From Caprella mutica (lineage: Eukaryota; Arthropoda; Malacostraca; Amphipoda; Caprellidae): a stretch of DNA of 64,000 nucleotides. The position numbers were made by a program, and so were the translations under genes. Under the pieces are notes generated by a model that saw only the letters and a program-made list of their open reading frames with translations, ran no database searches and was not told the origin of the DNA. Location: contig CANNZV010002578.1 of NCBI GenBank assembly GCA_947561585.1, positions 20,197 through 84,196 of the forward strand, in the 5' to 3' direction. This document shows, piece by piece, positions 22,516 to 35,024 of this stretch (its first letter is position 1; each line of letters starts with the position of its first letter).

Positions 22516-24815
22516 GATAGAAAGACCTTCGTCATGATTGACTATGAGAGGTAATTAATTTCTGTTACTTTGATAGTAATCAAGATATTGTGAGAAATTT
22601 AATACAAAAAGTATTCTTGAATACTATCCACTTAAGATTTCAATTTTATTTCCATTTATAAACATATTTCAATATAATTTTAAAATGAAATTTCCATCCT
22701 ACTTGTCATATTGTTTTGACATTATCTATCTATAAAAAAGTGTACATAATTTTCATAGAAACTTCTATATTATATAACTTTATCAACCTATTATTCTAAA
22801 ATGTAACGTGTCGCAAATGTACCAACAACTAACAAATACACGATATTTCGTATTGGTCGGAATAACGTACCTCACCCCAACAGTTGCACTCAACCATTTG
22901 TCTTTCTTTCAATAAGGAGAGTACTCAACCATAGCAGTTTAATGGTTACTAACGATGTACATCTGAATGTAAAGCATCTGGAGTTGTTTTGGTCAGAGAA
23001 ATGAATGCATACAATCCGTTACAGTTACTTTTGTAGGTAGACAGGTAGTTTATATCTGACTAACGTAACAGTTATAAATGTAGCAGGCAGAGTTATAAAT
23101 AGACAAAGAAGTGGTTGGTGAGAATGCTATTGGTTAAATTGGAAACTCGTAAGCTTTTATGCATTACTTGTTGATATTAATGGAACTTTAAGACAAAAGA
23201 AAACAAGTTATACAATTCATTAATTCGTGTGGGAAATTCGAAGTAACCCCATTTAGTTGGTTGACTGGTTAAAATACTTTGTAGTAGCTTATAATTAAAT
23301 ATGAATGCAAGCGTTAATGTCATTATTATTGATTATAAAATGAAGTCTTAACTTGGAGACTACTTGAAATAATATAAAATATTTCTATATGATTTTGCAA
23401 ATAATTGCAGTTTCGCAGAAATACTAGTACCAGATAAGACGAAGTTAATAATAAGCTAAATAATTAATGAAGCGTGATCTTCTGTTTTAATATTTAATTA
23501 CAGGATATTCTCCCATTCATCGTCTTTAATATCATGGACGGAACTAACCAATTACATACCTCAACTTTACCGCAAGATTTGCGACCTGTCGATTTTAAAT
23601 GAGTTCCTCCGTGTGATGTAAATGCTGAATTAGATGATTTCGGTGATAGATTGAGTCATGATTTCCATATTTAATGTTTTTTGTTAATAATAGGAAACTT
23701 ACAGCTATTTGATGATTTAATTGAGTGAACTTTTCGCTCTGCAATTATAATGCACTGGTTCAGTATGTTATTCATAAATTTAAGGAAATATGATTGATGC
23801 ACAATAATTATTAGGTTAAAATCACAGTAATTGGGCGGTGCCACATTTTCGGATACAAAATAGTTTTTGTATAATCTTTATTTTATTTATTATTTTCTCA
23901 CGTGTCCAGAAATATGGAACTGTTCGATAGCTTTGACTTCACGCTAGTATACTATTCATCGATTAAAATTACTAAAAAATGAGTAATTAGTTAACGTACA
24001 TCTATATAATTTTATTCTAAATTACCTACTGAAAAAATCTCTCCCGAAAAAAAAAATATATACATGGACAATTATTTTTTCCAACTATGAATGCATTAGA
24101 ATGGTTAATTTAAAATCGAATCTTAAATTCCCCCCTAGCTTTCGTTTTATCAGTTTACCATTGAAGTAATATGTTTCACAGAGGGAGGTGGTTCTAATGA
24201 ATATTATTTAGGACTAACCTCTGGAGTGTCCCAAAGGTTATACCAAGAATTATTTGTGTGAATTCATGCGGAAGTAAAATGATATTTTGAAACGGCTGAC
24301 ATTTACACTGAATATAAAATCAAATGCTTTTTTAAATTTACACTGAAAATTTACTTTTTCTGTAATTTAGCACGTACAAAAACATACAAATTATTTATAG
24401 TTATATCATAAAATAATCTAATTCTATTGTAGCAATTAATAAATGATTTAAAAAAATAATTAAATAATTATTACTTTTTTGAGTGAATTATAGCTCAGTC
24501 ATACTAATGGAAATTAAATCATAAATAGTCATTAAGCTGTACCCACAGATTAATTTTAAATTAACGATAGATAACAACATCAGGGATCAAATAAATAAAA
24601 ACTTTTTTTATTTTTATCCAGACAAATTTATAATTTGTACAAGAATTACAATCAATAAAGTTTCTTTTTGGAAATGGGAAAATAGCAAATTGTGAAAAAT
24701 AATTACTTATTAAACTTTCTGCGACTACGAAGTCACAATATTATATAAACCAAAGTGAATAATCTTAATAACTATAAGTATGAGTTGAGGCTCATACACA
24801 ATATATCATTACTGG
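22516..24815. other. AT-rich DNA, nothing recognised
   Basis: I find no gene, terminal repeat or tandem array over this 2.3 kb. Confidence 0.45.
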
Positions 24816-25982
24816 GGTGAACCGACAGTTGGGCCCCGAGAATTGGGTCCTCCGACAATTGGGCCCGAGACAAATGGGCCAAAGGCAATTGGGCCTAACG
24901 ACAATTGGGCCCCAGACAATTGGGTCCCAGGACAATTGGGCCCACGACAATTGGGCCCCAAAACAATTAAGCCCAGAAAAAAATTGGGAAGAAGACACAA
25001 TAGTGAAATATTACCTTGTTTTTACTATAGTAAAAACATTCTCTAAAAATATGTTTGTATTTTTTTAATTCGATTCATATTCTTGATAAGGTATATATTA
25101 GCAAACCCCTTAAATCACATTTGGATGTTAATCTCATGTTTCAATGTAATGAAAACCTTCGAAGTATTTAAATAAGCCTTATTATTTTGAATTATGTTTT
25201 ATGGATCCAATGTGTAGTGAACATCGTCTGACCAAGACAAATATTTAGAAAAAAATGTAAAAAGGTTAAACGTTTTAAAGGTTAAACGTTTCATTGAATA
25301 GTTGGTTGCACAGTTGTTTGGATAAAATGAGATTATGAGAATACATTTTCTAATAATAATTCATAATCCTCTTCAATATTGAACACTGAACAGCATTCAA
25401 ATTATTAACGTTAACTTTAATTCAATTTTTATGTTCCAATAATTTTGCCATGTATAAAATACATGTATTCTTATTTTCTATTGTTTCTTCATCTAAAATA
25501 GTTACATTCCTATCTTCTATTGGCTACTTTCTAACTAATTTACTTCACAAGAGTTCACTATATAGACTCATAAAGATACTGTAACTAGGAAATTTGTTGC
25601 TTACATGACCTATCTCGGAACAGAAAATTATTGTAGCTTAAAAGAATAATAGTATTTATTCTGAAAAGAATATGTTCTGTTAAAAAAGGATTAGTTTCAT
25701 AACGAGAATTTTTTTTCATGTAAGGAATATTCTTTATTTCAAATTTGCTCATGACTATATTTTTATACAAAACGCATATTGTCACATCCTTAGTTATTAC
25801 AGTAGCAAGAGTCTTTAATAAAGATAATACAGTAAACTCTGAAAAAAATTTGGGAGTAATATATTGTCTCGAGGCCCAATTGTCGTGGGGCCCAATTGCC
25901 CTAGGCACAATTGTTGGCGGTTCCAATTGACGGGGCCCAACTGTCGGGGCCCAATTGTCCTGGGCCCAACTGTCTGTCCACG
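24816..25982. mobile_element. Foldback-like element with minisatellite terminal repeats
   Basis: The 1167-bp unit is bounded by inverted repeats beginning ggtgaaccgacagttggg (left) and cgtggacagacagttggg (right, opposite strand). Each arm consists of tandem words of about 14 bases, gacaattgggccc, roughly ten on the left (24826-24975) and seven or eight on the right (25868-25975), followed by a shared aaaaaaattggg segment. The same 8 bases, attactgg, flank both ends (24808-24815 and 25983-25990). Tandem words in long inverted arms are the hallmark of foldback elements such as Drosophila FB. The open frames over the arms are repeat artefacts, and no transposase lies within. Confidence 0.85.
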
Positions 25983-26194
25983 ATTACTGGTACTCCTTGA
26001 TGGTACGACCGATAAGTCGTACTCTACATAAAGTTGATAAGTCATACTCAATAGTTAATAATTGAATTGTAATTGCTGCTGAAAACAATTACAGTCGATA
26101 TTCCAAATGACTTTTAAAATTTCCAATACAATTACATATAATAAAGATAAAGAGAATTATTAGAAAATTAATTTAGTACGTTCTCGACTCACTC

Positions 26195-26300
26195 ACTTGG
26201 CAATTATTTCTGTCATATGACAATTATGTCAGTCATGTGGAAATTATTTTTGTAATTTGGAAATAATTTCCGTCATGTGGAAATTATTTCTATCAATGTG
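26195..26300. repeat. 20-bp tandem repeat (atgtggaaattatttctgtc)
   Basis: About five imperfect 20-base units. The core word attatttctgtca also builds the array at 29711-29836, so the two arrays are related. Confidence 0.75.
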
Positions 26301-29300
26301 AATTATTATTCGAATGAAACAATTATCTATAATAGGTTATACGGATTATTGGTTAAACGGATTATTGAATTTTTGTCAATGAATGAAAAACTAATTGTGC
26401 GATATTTCACATTTCATTTCAGGGAGAATCATTATGAATAAGTGTTTATATGTTCCTTGTCAGATTAATTTGGTTTTCCTAAAGTTTTCCTAAAGTTTCC
26501 TTTGGTTTTCTTAAAGTACAAAAATAGTTGAAGACCGACAGTGCGACACATCTTCCATAAATCACATCATTATTTAATTCAAATGTTACCTTAATGTTAC
26601 ATATTCCCGTATAGTACATTCACTGCAAGTGCTGTAACAGTTTCTTTAATATGATAGGTGTCAAAATTATCGAAATAAACACTAACACCCACTGTGACAT
26701 CTTTTTATCAAACCGCAACTATATTTCTATTATAAGTAACAAATGTACAAAATTTTAAGAATATAACGTAACTTCAATTTTATATTCAGAAATAATCGCT
26801 TCTTTACTTAAAACTTTACTTTGAGTTTGTATTTAATAATTAGGAGAACAGAGAGCACGTCTCGGTAGTTATTAGGGCTTTAACATGGCCAATGTAAAGA
26901 CTACGTGAGCAATTAACTCCTTTCTTGGTGTTGGTGAAAGAAAATAAAGAACATTGATTCACTTAGTTAGGCCTGGCTAAAGAATTTTAGAATGGTTTGC
27001 TGGTCAAGGTTCAGCGAGAGAAGAACCCATTGAGGAAGTAATGGTGGGGACAGAAGATTATGGATTGTTTCTTACCACCATAACATTTCTCTCTAGATAA
27101 AACATTTCAAATAAATACATGTATATCAATTGTAATTCATCGAAAAAAATGCTATAATATTATGATAGAAAGAGTGTATACACTGATGTACTTTATTTCT
27201 TCCAATATTCAATTGTTTCTAGAATTTAAAACTTTATAGAATTAATAAAATCCTTCGAATCACGGAATTTGTAAAATATTTTTGTCTGTTTCTTGAGAAG
27301 ATGATTTTTTTTTATTATTAGCAGGAAGGTTGAACATTGATCACTTTTACATCAGTAGCAAATATTTAATTTTCAAATTGAAGCTAAACATTTAATGAGG
27401 AGTTTTAAAAAATATTAATTATGTATAAAATGAAAAATAATTGAAGAAAACTTATTAGAGGTACAAAAGAATCTTTGTTCTTCAGATCATACATTCAAAT
27501 ATTTTGTTCTATGTTTTGCGTTCGAAGAATTTTCATAGAATGAAGTTAAAAAGCAAAACCTCGAATTAAATAAATTATCAAACTCTATTAATGCTTAACT
27601 ACATAATAAAGACATTGTTATTCAGTGAATGACATTGTTTTCAAAAATGAAAGCACAGTTTAAAATTAGTCAAATTATTGATTAATTTGACACTGTACGT
27701 AAAATTTATATTAATAAGATAAACCTATTCACGCTTTCAACGTACAATCACACTAACTACATTATAACTCTGTTGATACAAATTGGTTATATTTATTCCA
27801 CAGCAGAAATGTCTCTCTGTTTTACAAGCTGTATGCTAACTAGATTATACTCCTATATTTTATGGGCAATATTCATTGGATATGCCCAACAGAGACAAAT
27901 AATGCGCTACTGTAAATTGGTTGTGAGTGTGAGTAGAGATGCCGTAAATAATTTCATGGGTTGGTTAATCGCATTGTCGGCATTGATAAAACAAATGATA
28001 TTATACTATTAAATATATACAGTATAACTGTGAATATCAAATCGATGTATTTGATATACCTAATGGTTCACTCAGTTTTAATGTTCCAAACGGTATATAT
28101 ATATTGTGTATATCACTATGGATTAAATATAACTAAGATAACCAAAAGAGTGAGCCAACTCTTCCATTAAAACAGAAATAGATACAAAAATTTGACAGAA
28201 ATTTCACAATTGAAATTTACATAATGAAAACCTAATTAAATTTTTCTTACAGAGCAGAAGTTTTAATTAAAATTAAATTTTACAATACTCTTTTTATCAC
28301 TGATCCCTTCATACATATATAGCATTATATACTATCAGTTGTACACTAAGTATGTATGTAAGTATCAGTATGTATTTATTTACTATCAGTTTCCAATATC
28401 CTAGTGTACGGAAGAATCGAAAGTTTTTCGGTTTTCTGAAAGCATTCCTCTATCGTGAAACCAGAGAAACAAAGTTCTGTAGAAAACTTTAACAGGTAAA
28501 ATGTATTCTTGATTCTAAGATATTTTGAATAGAGATTACATATATATTTAGTACTACAAATACATTGTACTGTGAAGCTACATAAAATAAAATAAATAAT
28601 TTTCGATAACTAAATATCAAATTGATTATGGTTTAACTATTAGCTAGATGAAAAAAATAATATTGAACTCAACGGATTTACTCTATAGTACCTAACCGAG
28701 TACGAATACTAATATTCATAGTAGAGACAATTGTGTGATTTGTGACCGTGACTTAAGCATGGGAAAAGATTCGAAGAGAAAATTATGGGGTTTAGCAGTT
28801 TAAATAACAGAATATGTAACTGCCTCTTTATTTTATCATATAATATACAGTTTTTTTTCAATTTTACTGTATTCTATTGTCTCAGAATATGATTTTAGAG
28901 TGTTGCTGTTATGACGTCTCGCAGACAACATACCTCGATTGTTCTTGCTGCATTTCAATTCTATTTACCGCTATGAAAATGGCAAAGACATTTTTGAAAT
29001 GACATTTGCTAGAGTACTGCATCTTATAGTAGTATAAAACCTTTTGTAGAACTATAAAATTTGATGTAGGACAGTAATGGACTCTTTTGCAAAATGAACA
29101 GGTTATATATATGTCTGCAAGACGTAGGATTTATCCTTTCAATTCCCCCGTTTTGCCCTTCAAAGTAAATCTTAATTTAAGGAGTGTAATTTGCTCTTGA
29201 TGTACTGGTTTATTTGCTCATATTTGAATGAGTTATATTTACACATTTTCAGCAATGTCAAGAAAAAAATAATCGAAGTGACAATGTATAATATTGTATA

Positions 29301-29710
29301 ATTATCTCATCAATAATCACTACTTTTAGATGACTGGAAATAAGTTCAATGTCATTTGGCTCTGTTTAATAAGTGACAAAACTTTGGCGAAATACTCCAA
29401 AAGAAACTTTTTTATACAAACCAGCAAATATGCACGCATTGATTGATTCGATATCGGGTTTTATCGAATTCTTTGCGCAGGTGTACAACTGTGCATGTCG
29501 GTACTAGGAATGAAGACCCAAAATACAGTACCTAAATTATTTGAATATTTAGATATTTCATTTATACGTAAAGCGTCCAGTAGGTCACTGGTGGATCAAT
29601 AGAAATAAACATGCATGCTTATTTTGTTCCTTAGTATATTAAATCACGTTTATTATTATTATTATTGTTGTTTAAGTCAATGTTTACTATTAAAGCTTCA
29701 CAATGAATAT
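26301..29710. other. AT-rich DNA, nothing recognised
   Basis: No gene or repeat boundary is supported over 3.4 kb. Overlapping frames at 27773-28170 (79 and 69 codons) have no recognisable motif. Confidence 0.45.
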
Positions 29711-29836
29711 GGATAATTATTTCTGTCATAAAATGGAGTATTATTTCTGTCACCAGAGTTGATTTTCGTGATTTTCGTTTTTCTGTCACAGGAGTTTTAT
29801 GCATAATTATTTCTGTCACTGGAGTTGATTTTCGTG
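29711..29836. repeat. Short array of attatttctgtca words
   Basis: The words attatttctgtca and gagttgattttcgtg alternate about four times. Related to 26195-26300. Confidence 0.6.
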
Positions 29837-31924
29837 AATTGTAGAGAATAAGATAATGCAATTGAAAAAATATCTCTTTAATTCGATATCCAGATTCGCA
29901 ATTCAATATAATGAAAGAACAAATTCCTGGCCATTTTCAATAAGAGGACATACTATCGGAAGATAAAAGACGTTTGAATTTTATTGTCTTCTAACGTCGA
30001 TATCAAATATCTTGAGAAATGGATAGAAAATACAATTTCAGGAAATAAATTTTTAAAGAAATTGACATACCGGGATAATATTTTTATCATGTATTATAGG
30101 ATAATTATTGAAGCATGTTTGTTCGCCTGTTCCAGATTTTGGTGAAAATCTTAAGCAGCAAACCATAAACTGAGAGAGGTCATTTAGATAAAATATTCTC
30201 ACCGACATGATATAAGTATTAGGTAAATCCTGCTTATTCAGATAACAATTGTTTATTCCGATATTTCACACTGGTATAATTATGATCAGTTAACAAATTG
30301 AAACATATTTCATAACAATAAAAAAAATTTACGTTTCTTTTTCCCATCTAGAACTTCTAAATTGAATTACAAATATTATGTTAATGAAAATGTAGCACGG
30401 AACTGGTTGAAGTTTTAAAGATAATTCAATATTCTATAAAAGTTCAATGAAATTACATAAAATATTAATTTATTTACGAAAAATTTGCTACTGATATTAT
30501 CAATAAATGAACAAGATACAGAGTCTCTCTTTAGAAAAAGAAACTTTAACTCACTCTCAGACGACCAGAAGTCTGATAACAAGATAATTATTGAGGAATG
30601 ATGAACAGACGAAACTCTGATCATTTCTTGATAATGGAACTTTGGATAATTAGATTTGGATATCGAGATCAACAAAGAGGACAAGGGATAATTTTGTTGA
30701 AAAATGCTTGTTTAGTCAAAGTATATGTACACATATATGTTCCTCAAATTCATTCATCATACCAGCTCATCCCACGAATAATATTATTTGTATTACCTTA
30801 TAAAGACAAATTTAGAAGGTGTTCATGAGTTTACCAAAATATATTTTTTCATTAACACCATTTCAAGGTACAAAAAAATCATTAGGAAACAAATGTCGGT
30901 TGCAAATTGTTAAAGACTTTATAGTTGGTCTTTTAGTAGTAATTCCTACTACATATTATAGTGAAAAAAGAGATTATTTTTAATCCCTTCAACACTTAAC
31001 CGGAAAGACTCTTCTCATTGTAGAATAAATTTGATTAAGCAGAGAACCCATTATCCTAACTATTTCTCCACACAATTCAATTACTGTCAATAATAGCTAA
31101 ATAATGAACTGGAAACTCTTAACACTTAGTTAGTGTCGTCATTTTTCACCAAACTGCAGTACCTATATTGGAGCAAAGAATTTTCTGTTGGTCCCAATAT
31201 ACTAATTGCCATTGCTTGAAGAATTCATTACTGTTCATGTTTCATCAACTGAACCTCTTATAGAATAGTAAAAAAAATTTACTAATCAAAACCAACAAAT
31301 AAATATCAGATATTATCTAGCTAATCTACATCTTGAAATAAATCAGATTTCAATTTTAAGTTAATTTAAAATATTAATTTCAATCAAAATCATATTCGAA
31401 ACATTAATACTCCTAATTAATTACTTGTCAGTATATCATTATATCCATTGCATATTGTTTACCAGATTCTATGAATTATGTTTTGAATGAATTTATATTT
31501 AAAGAATGTGTATTACATTTTTTTCATCATATTTTCATTATTTTAAAACAATTTTCCATTACAATATTTCTCCTCATATATATTTTCAGAAATTATTTTT
31601 ATCCACTTTTTTCGCTTTGAAGATAAAGTGAAAAGTTTCCTTCGTATTTCTCAGACCATCGCCGGAAATTCTGTTCCAGATCTACCGATAAAATTTTGAC
31701 GAAGGTGTTGCCTAAAAGTTACATCATATCAGTCCAATGAACAGTTTTATTAAACTTAAATTCTAAATATGAAATAACTGTCCGACTGAAAGTAAGACAT
31801 AAAATCTTGCTTGACCTAATATGCACATATAAATCAAATCTATGATAATGAATAGTGTGCACTTCATTATTTATTTGCAATTGCCTACAAAATTATTAAA
31901 AATGATTCAAATATTTTTTATAAC
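29837..31924. other. AT-rich DNA with one dispersed repeat
   Basis: Apart from the direct repeat at 30573-30693, nothing is recognised. The frames at 30415-30828 overlap on opposite strands and cross that repeat. Confidence 0.45.
30573..30693 (+). repeat. Dispersed direct repeat, copy 2
   Basis: Same sequence family and orientation as 22414-22515, with about 18 extra bases (containing tcatttcttgata) in the middle. Confidence 0.75.
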
Positions 31925-32311
31925 AGTCAGTACCATCAAAAACAACGTTACAATTTCTCATATATTAGTCAGTACCATCAAAACCACTTTGCTCTACCTC
32001 ATATTATTTTAGTCAGTATCATCAAAAACCACGTTGCCCTACCTCATATCAGTACAATCATATATCCTAATGCAGTCATTACATTCATGGTTCCTCATAT
32101 ACACCAGTCAGTAAAATCAAACACCACGTTACTATTCCTCCTATACCAGTCAGTAAAATCAAACACCACGTTATATTCATCCTATACCATGCAGTCAGTA
32201 AAATCAAACACCACGTTATATTCATCCTATACCAGTTAGTAAAATCAAACACCACGTTAGTATTCCTCCTATACCACTCAGTAAAATCAAACACCACGTT
32301 AGTATTCATCC
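31925..32311. repeat. 40-46-bp tandem repeat, about 9 units
   Basis: Units begin agtcagtaaaatcaaacacc or a close variant and end in tcatcctatacc. Spacing varies, and one unit near 32050-32095 is strongly diverged. The minus-strand frame at 32085-32405 is produced by the repeat. Confidence 0.88.
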
Positions 32312-33399
32312 AAATGAGTTTTGAAAGACAAGTTTGAAAGGTGATTAAGATTCCAGAAGAGATACTCAGTTTCGGAGCCATGTTTCCAATGGTAACAAAC
32401 TGCATCGGTCACTGAACGTTGAAGACAAATGAATGGAAACTGCATTCCCCTAATGGAAATTGTAACTCCAAAACAACAAAGTAATTATCTACATTTTAGA
32501 TTATGGAAACTTCAATTTACTTCGATGAAAGATAAATTAAATAGGAGATAAATAAGTTCGAGGATAAGTTATTCAATAGAAGCTTCTTTCTGATATACAA
32601 TCACCAATCTTTGTTAATAAAATACGCCCATTTATTCGCAAATATTCCTAATAGTGTTTTATAAACTAATTTAAAGTTAGAGTTCACACATTAGCAATTG
32701 CTTTCTCTTCGGGAAGAATAAATTTGAAACTTTCACTTCTTTGGTTCACATTGCTAATATTTTACTAAATTATGAATACTTTGTTTGGAATATAAATAAG
32801 TCAATATTTTAATATCAATTTTTGGACTGAAGTTTGAATATTACGACACTCTGCTTTGAAAGTCTAGAGACAATATTAACATCAGTAGTAAAATGGAATA
32901 TATATTTCATGAGATTTCATTTGCTGGAATTTATTTCTTCTTTCTAGCAATTTAATAGAGCTTTATTGGAATTTTTGCGAAACTACTTGAAAGATATTGA
33001 ATTTCTTGAGAAATTCTGCGATATTGGGTACAAATATGTAACATACATTTTTTTAGAACTCTGGCATTTAGCTTAAAGGTGATGTAGAATATTTTTTTAA
33101 TAACAGTAAATAATGGATGAAGAACTAAGTTGCACTTTATTATAAATGTTGTAATATATACTTATAAAATTGAAATGAGAATCGATGACAATTCAAAGTC
33201 ATCGACAGGAGCATCTGACAGAAAAGTCTGACAGAAGCGTCTGATAGGAGAGAAAAATAAGAGCATGTTGCCGTCACTTCAAATGCAGATGAAATGACAC
33301 CAGTAATGCTTGGTGAAAAATAATACACGGTAACTACATTATTATGTAATTAGATGACAGGCACTCGTAGAGCGCATACCTTCGCTGCCGCTTAACATT
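32312..33399. other. AT-rich DNA, nothing recognised
   Basis: No gene is recognised. A small local repetition of gtctgacagaagcgtctgat occurs near 33205-33250. Confidence 0.4.
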
Positions 33400-33640
33400 G
33401 ACTTTCCATTTTAACACGATCATTCCCAAAATCTAATAAAATGATTCCTGGATAATGGCTATCATCCCATCAAATTTCAGGCAATTTGATTGAATACTTT
33501 TGAGTTATTGAGTTGTGAGTAACTTTGACCTTTGACCGGATCACTCTCAAAATCTTACCAGATGCTTCCTGGACATTGACCAATCGTCCCATCAAATTCC
33601 AAGCAATTTCGTTGAAGACTTTTCGGGTTATGCAAATAAC
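33400..33640. repeat. 121-bp tandem duplication
   Basis: Two diverged units (33400-33520 and 33521-33640) share cactctcaaaatct-type, cctggacattg-type and catcccatcaaatt words at a constant offset of 121 bases. The minus-strand frame at 33470-33691 is within the repeat. It looks like the internal part of a dispersed element rather than a gene. Confidence 0.7.
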
Positions 33641-35024
33641 AAGATGACCAATAAAATATAACCTTCCGCTATCTGCGAATGTATTTAACACATAGAATTG
33701 CTAGAATTGAACGTAACTATACGGTAATACGAAACTGTACGTGAATAGGTAACTATAGAGGAATATGTAATGTTATTTAAAATATTAATTTAAATATATA
33801 ATCATTTAAATCACTTAAATATAATCAATTAAATCCAGCAGATTCTTGATAATATTCAAAAAGGAAGGAAAATGTGATTGGTTTTTCTATCTCAAGAGTA
33901 GATTTTAGTTTCCTTTCTTTTTTTACTAACAAATAAAGAAAGAAGGAACAAAAGAAAGAAGAGATAGACTCCGAGATTTATCAAGAAAAGTGTTTTGGGT
34001 TAGATTCTCTTTTCTATAAAGTAGAGAGAAATCTCCGTGGATTTACAGTCGAGTAAACTTGTGTTGGTGTCCAATAGAAAGTAAGGTATTGCATATTTAA
34101 ATATTTCATGAAACTAAAGACTACAACGAATTCACAGCTGAGTATTTTAGAAAGGTTGTGAATGGGAAATAATAAACAATTATGAATCTATTACATAAAT
34201 TTGTAATAAGTATTTAAAGTAAAATAGTATACCAGACTATGGAGAAAAATATATTAAGGATTTAAAGTGCAATTAGTATAAAATATTATAATAGTATTAA
34301 ATTTTCAATTTGTGGAATTCTTGGCAACTGCTATCGTTATTTTATGATTTATATTTAATCTTAACTTGATTATTCACAAAATAAAGTATTTTCCAGAAGC
34401 AAAAGTTTTAACAATTATATCATAAACATCAGTAAGATCTTCACTTATTTGTAGTTTGATTTAATGGCAGATTAATGAAAAATGATATGAGTTTATATAT
34501 TACAAAGGAAGGAAAAAGGATAAAAATTAATGATAAACTTTGTATGATAAAATGTTGAACAAAAGAAAGTTCTAGTTTTAGAAGAGATATAGTTACTAAA
34601 TAAATAACGAGTAATTAGTATGATATTATATTTACTTTGAATAACTGAAACTTTTATAAACTAGAGATAATAGATACCTTTTTTCACGTGGAATTTAAAT
34701 AGTGTGTTTTATTTCCCTCGGGATGCACTATAATTTGCACATATTATTGGCTATAACGTAGCTAATATATTGAATTATATTGCAAAACTACCTGACATAT
34801 TTACACCTTTCTTTGTGTTGATGGAAGAAAATAAAGTAAATTGATATTACCAATTGTTTTGGAGATCGCAATGGAAAACTACTAATTGAAATAATAACTT
34901 AATTAATCACTCTTATTCTAGTTAAGATACAAAAATTTGTTTTTCATTTCAATTCATTGGGGTTTGTGAATACTAAGAGATTGCCAAGGTTACGAAAAAT
35001 AATTCCTGGGACATTACGTTGAAA
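33641..35024. other. AT-rich DNA, nothing recognised
   Basis: No gene or repeat boundary is supported. Confidence 0.45.

Noticed and set aside
24817..25068. Open frames on both strands rich in LGPNCRG- or QLGPRQ-type repeats
   Set aside because: They are translations of the gacaattgggccc word array in the element's arm; opposite strands are equally open.
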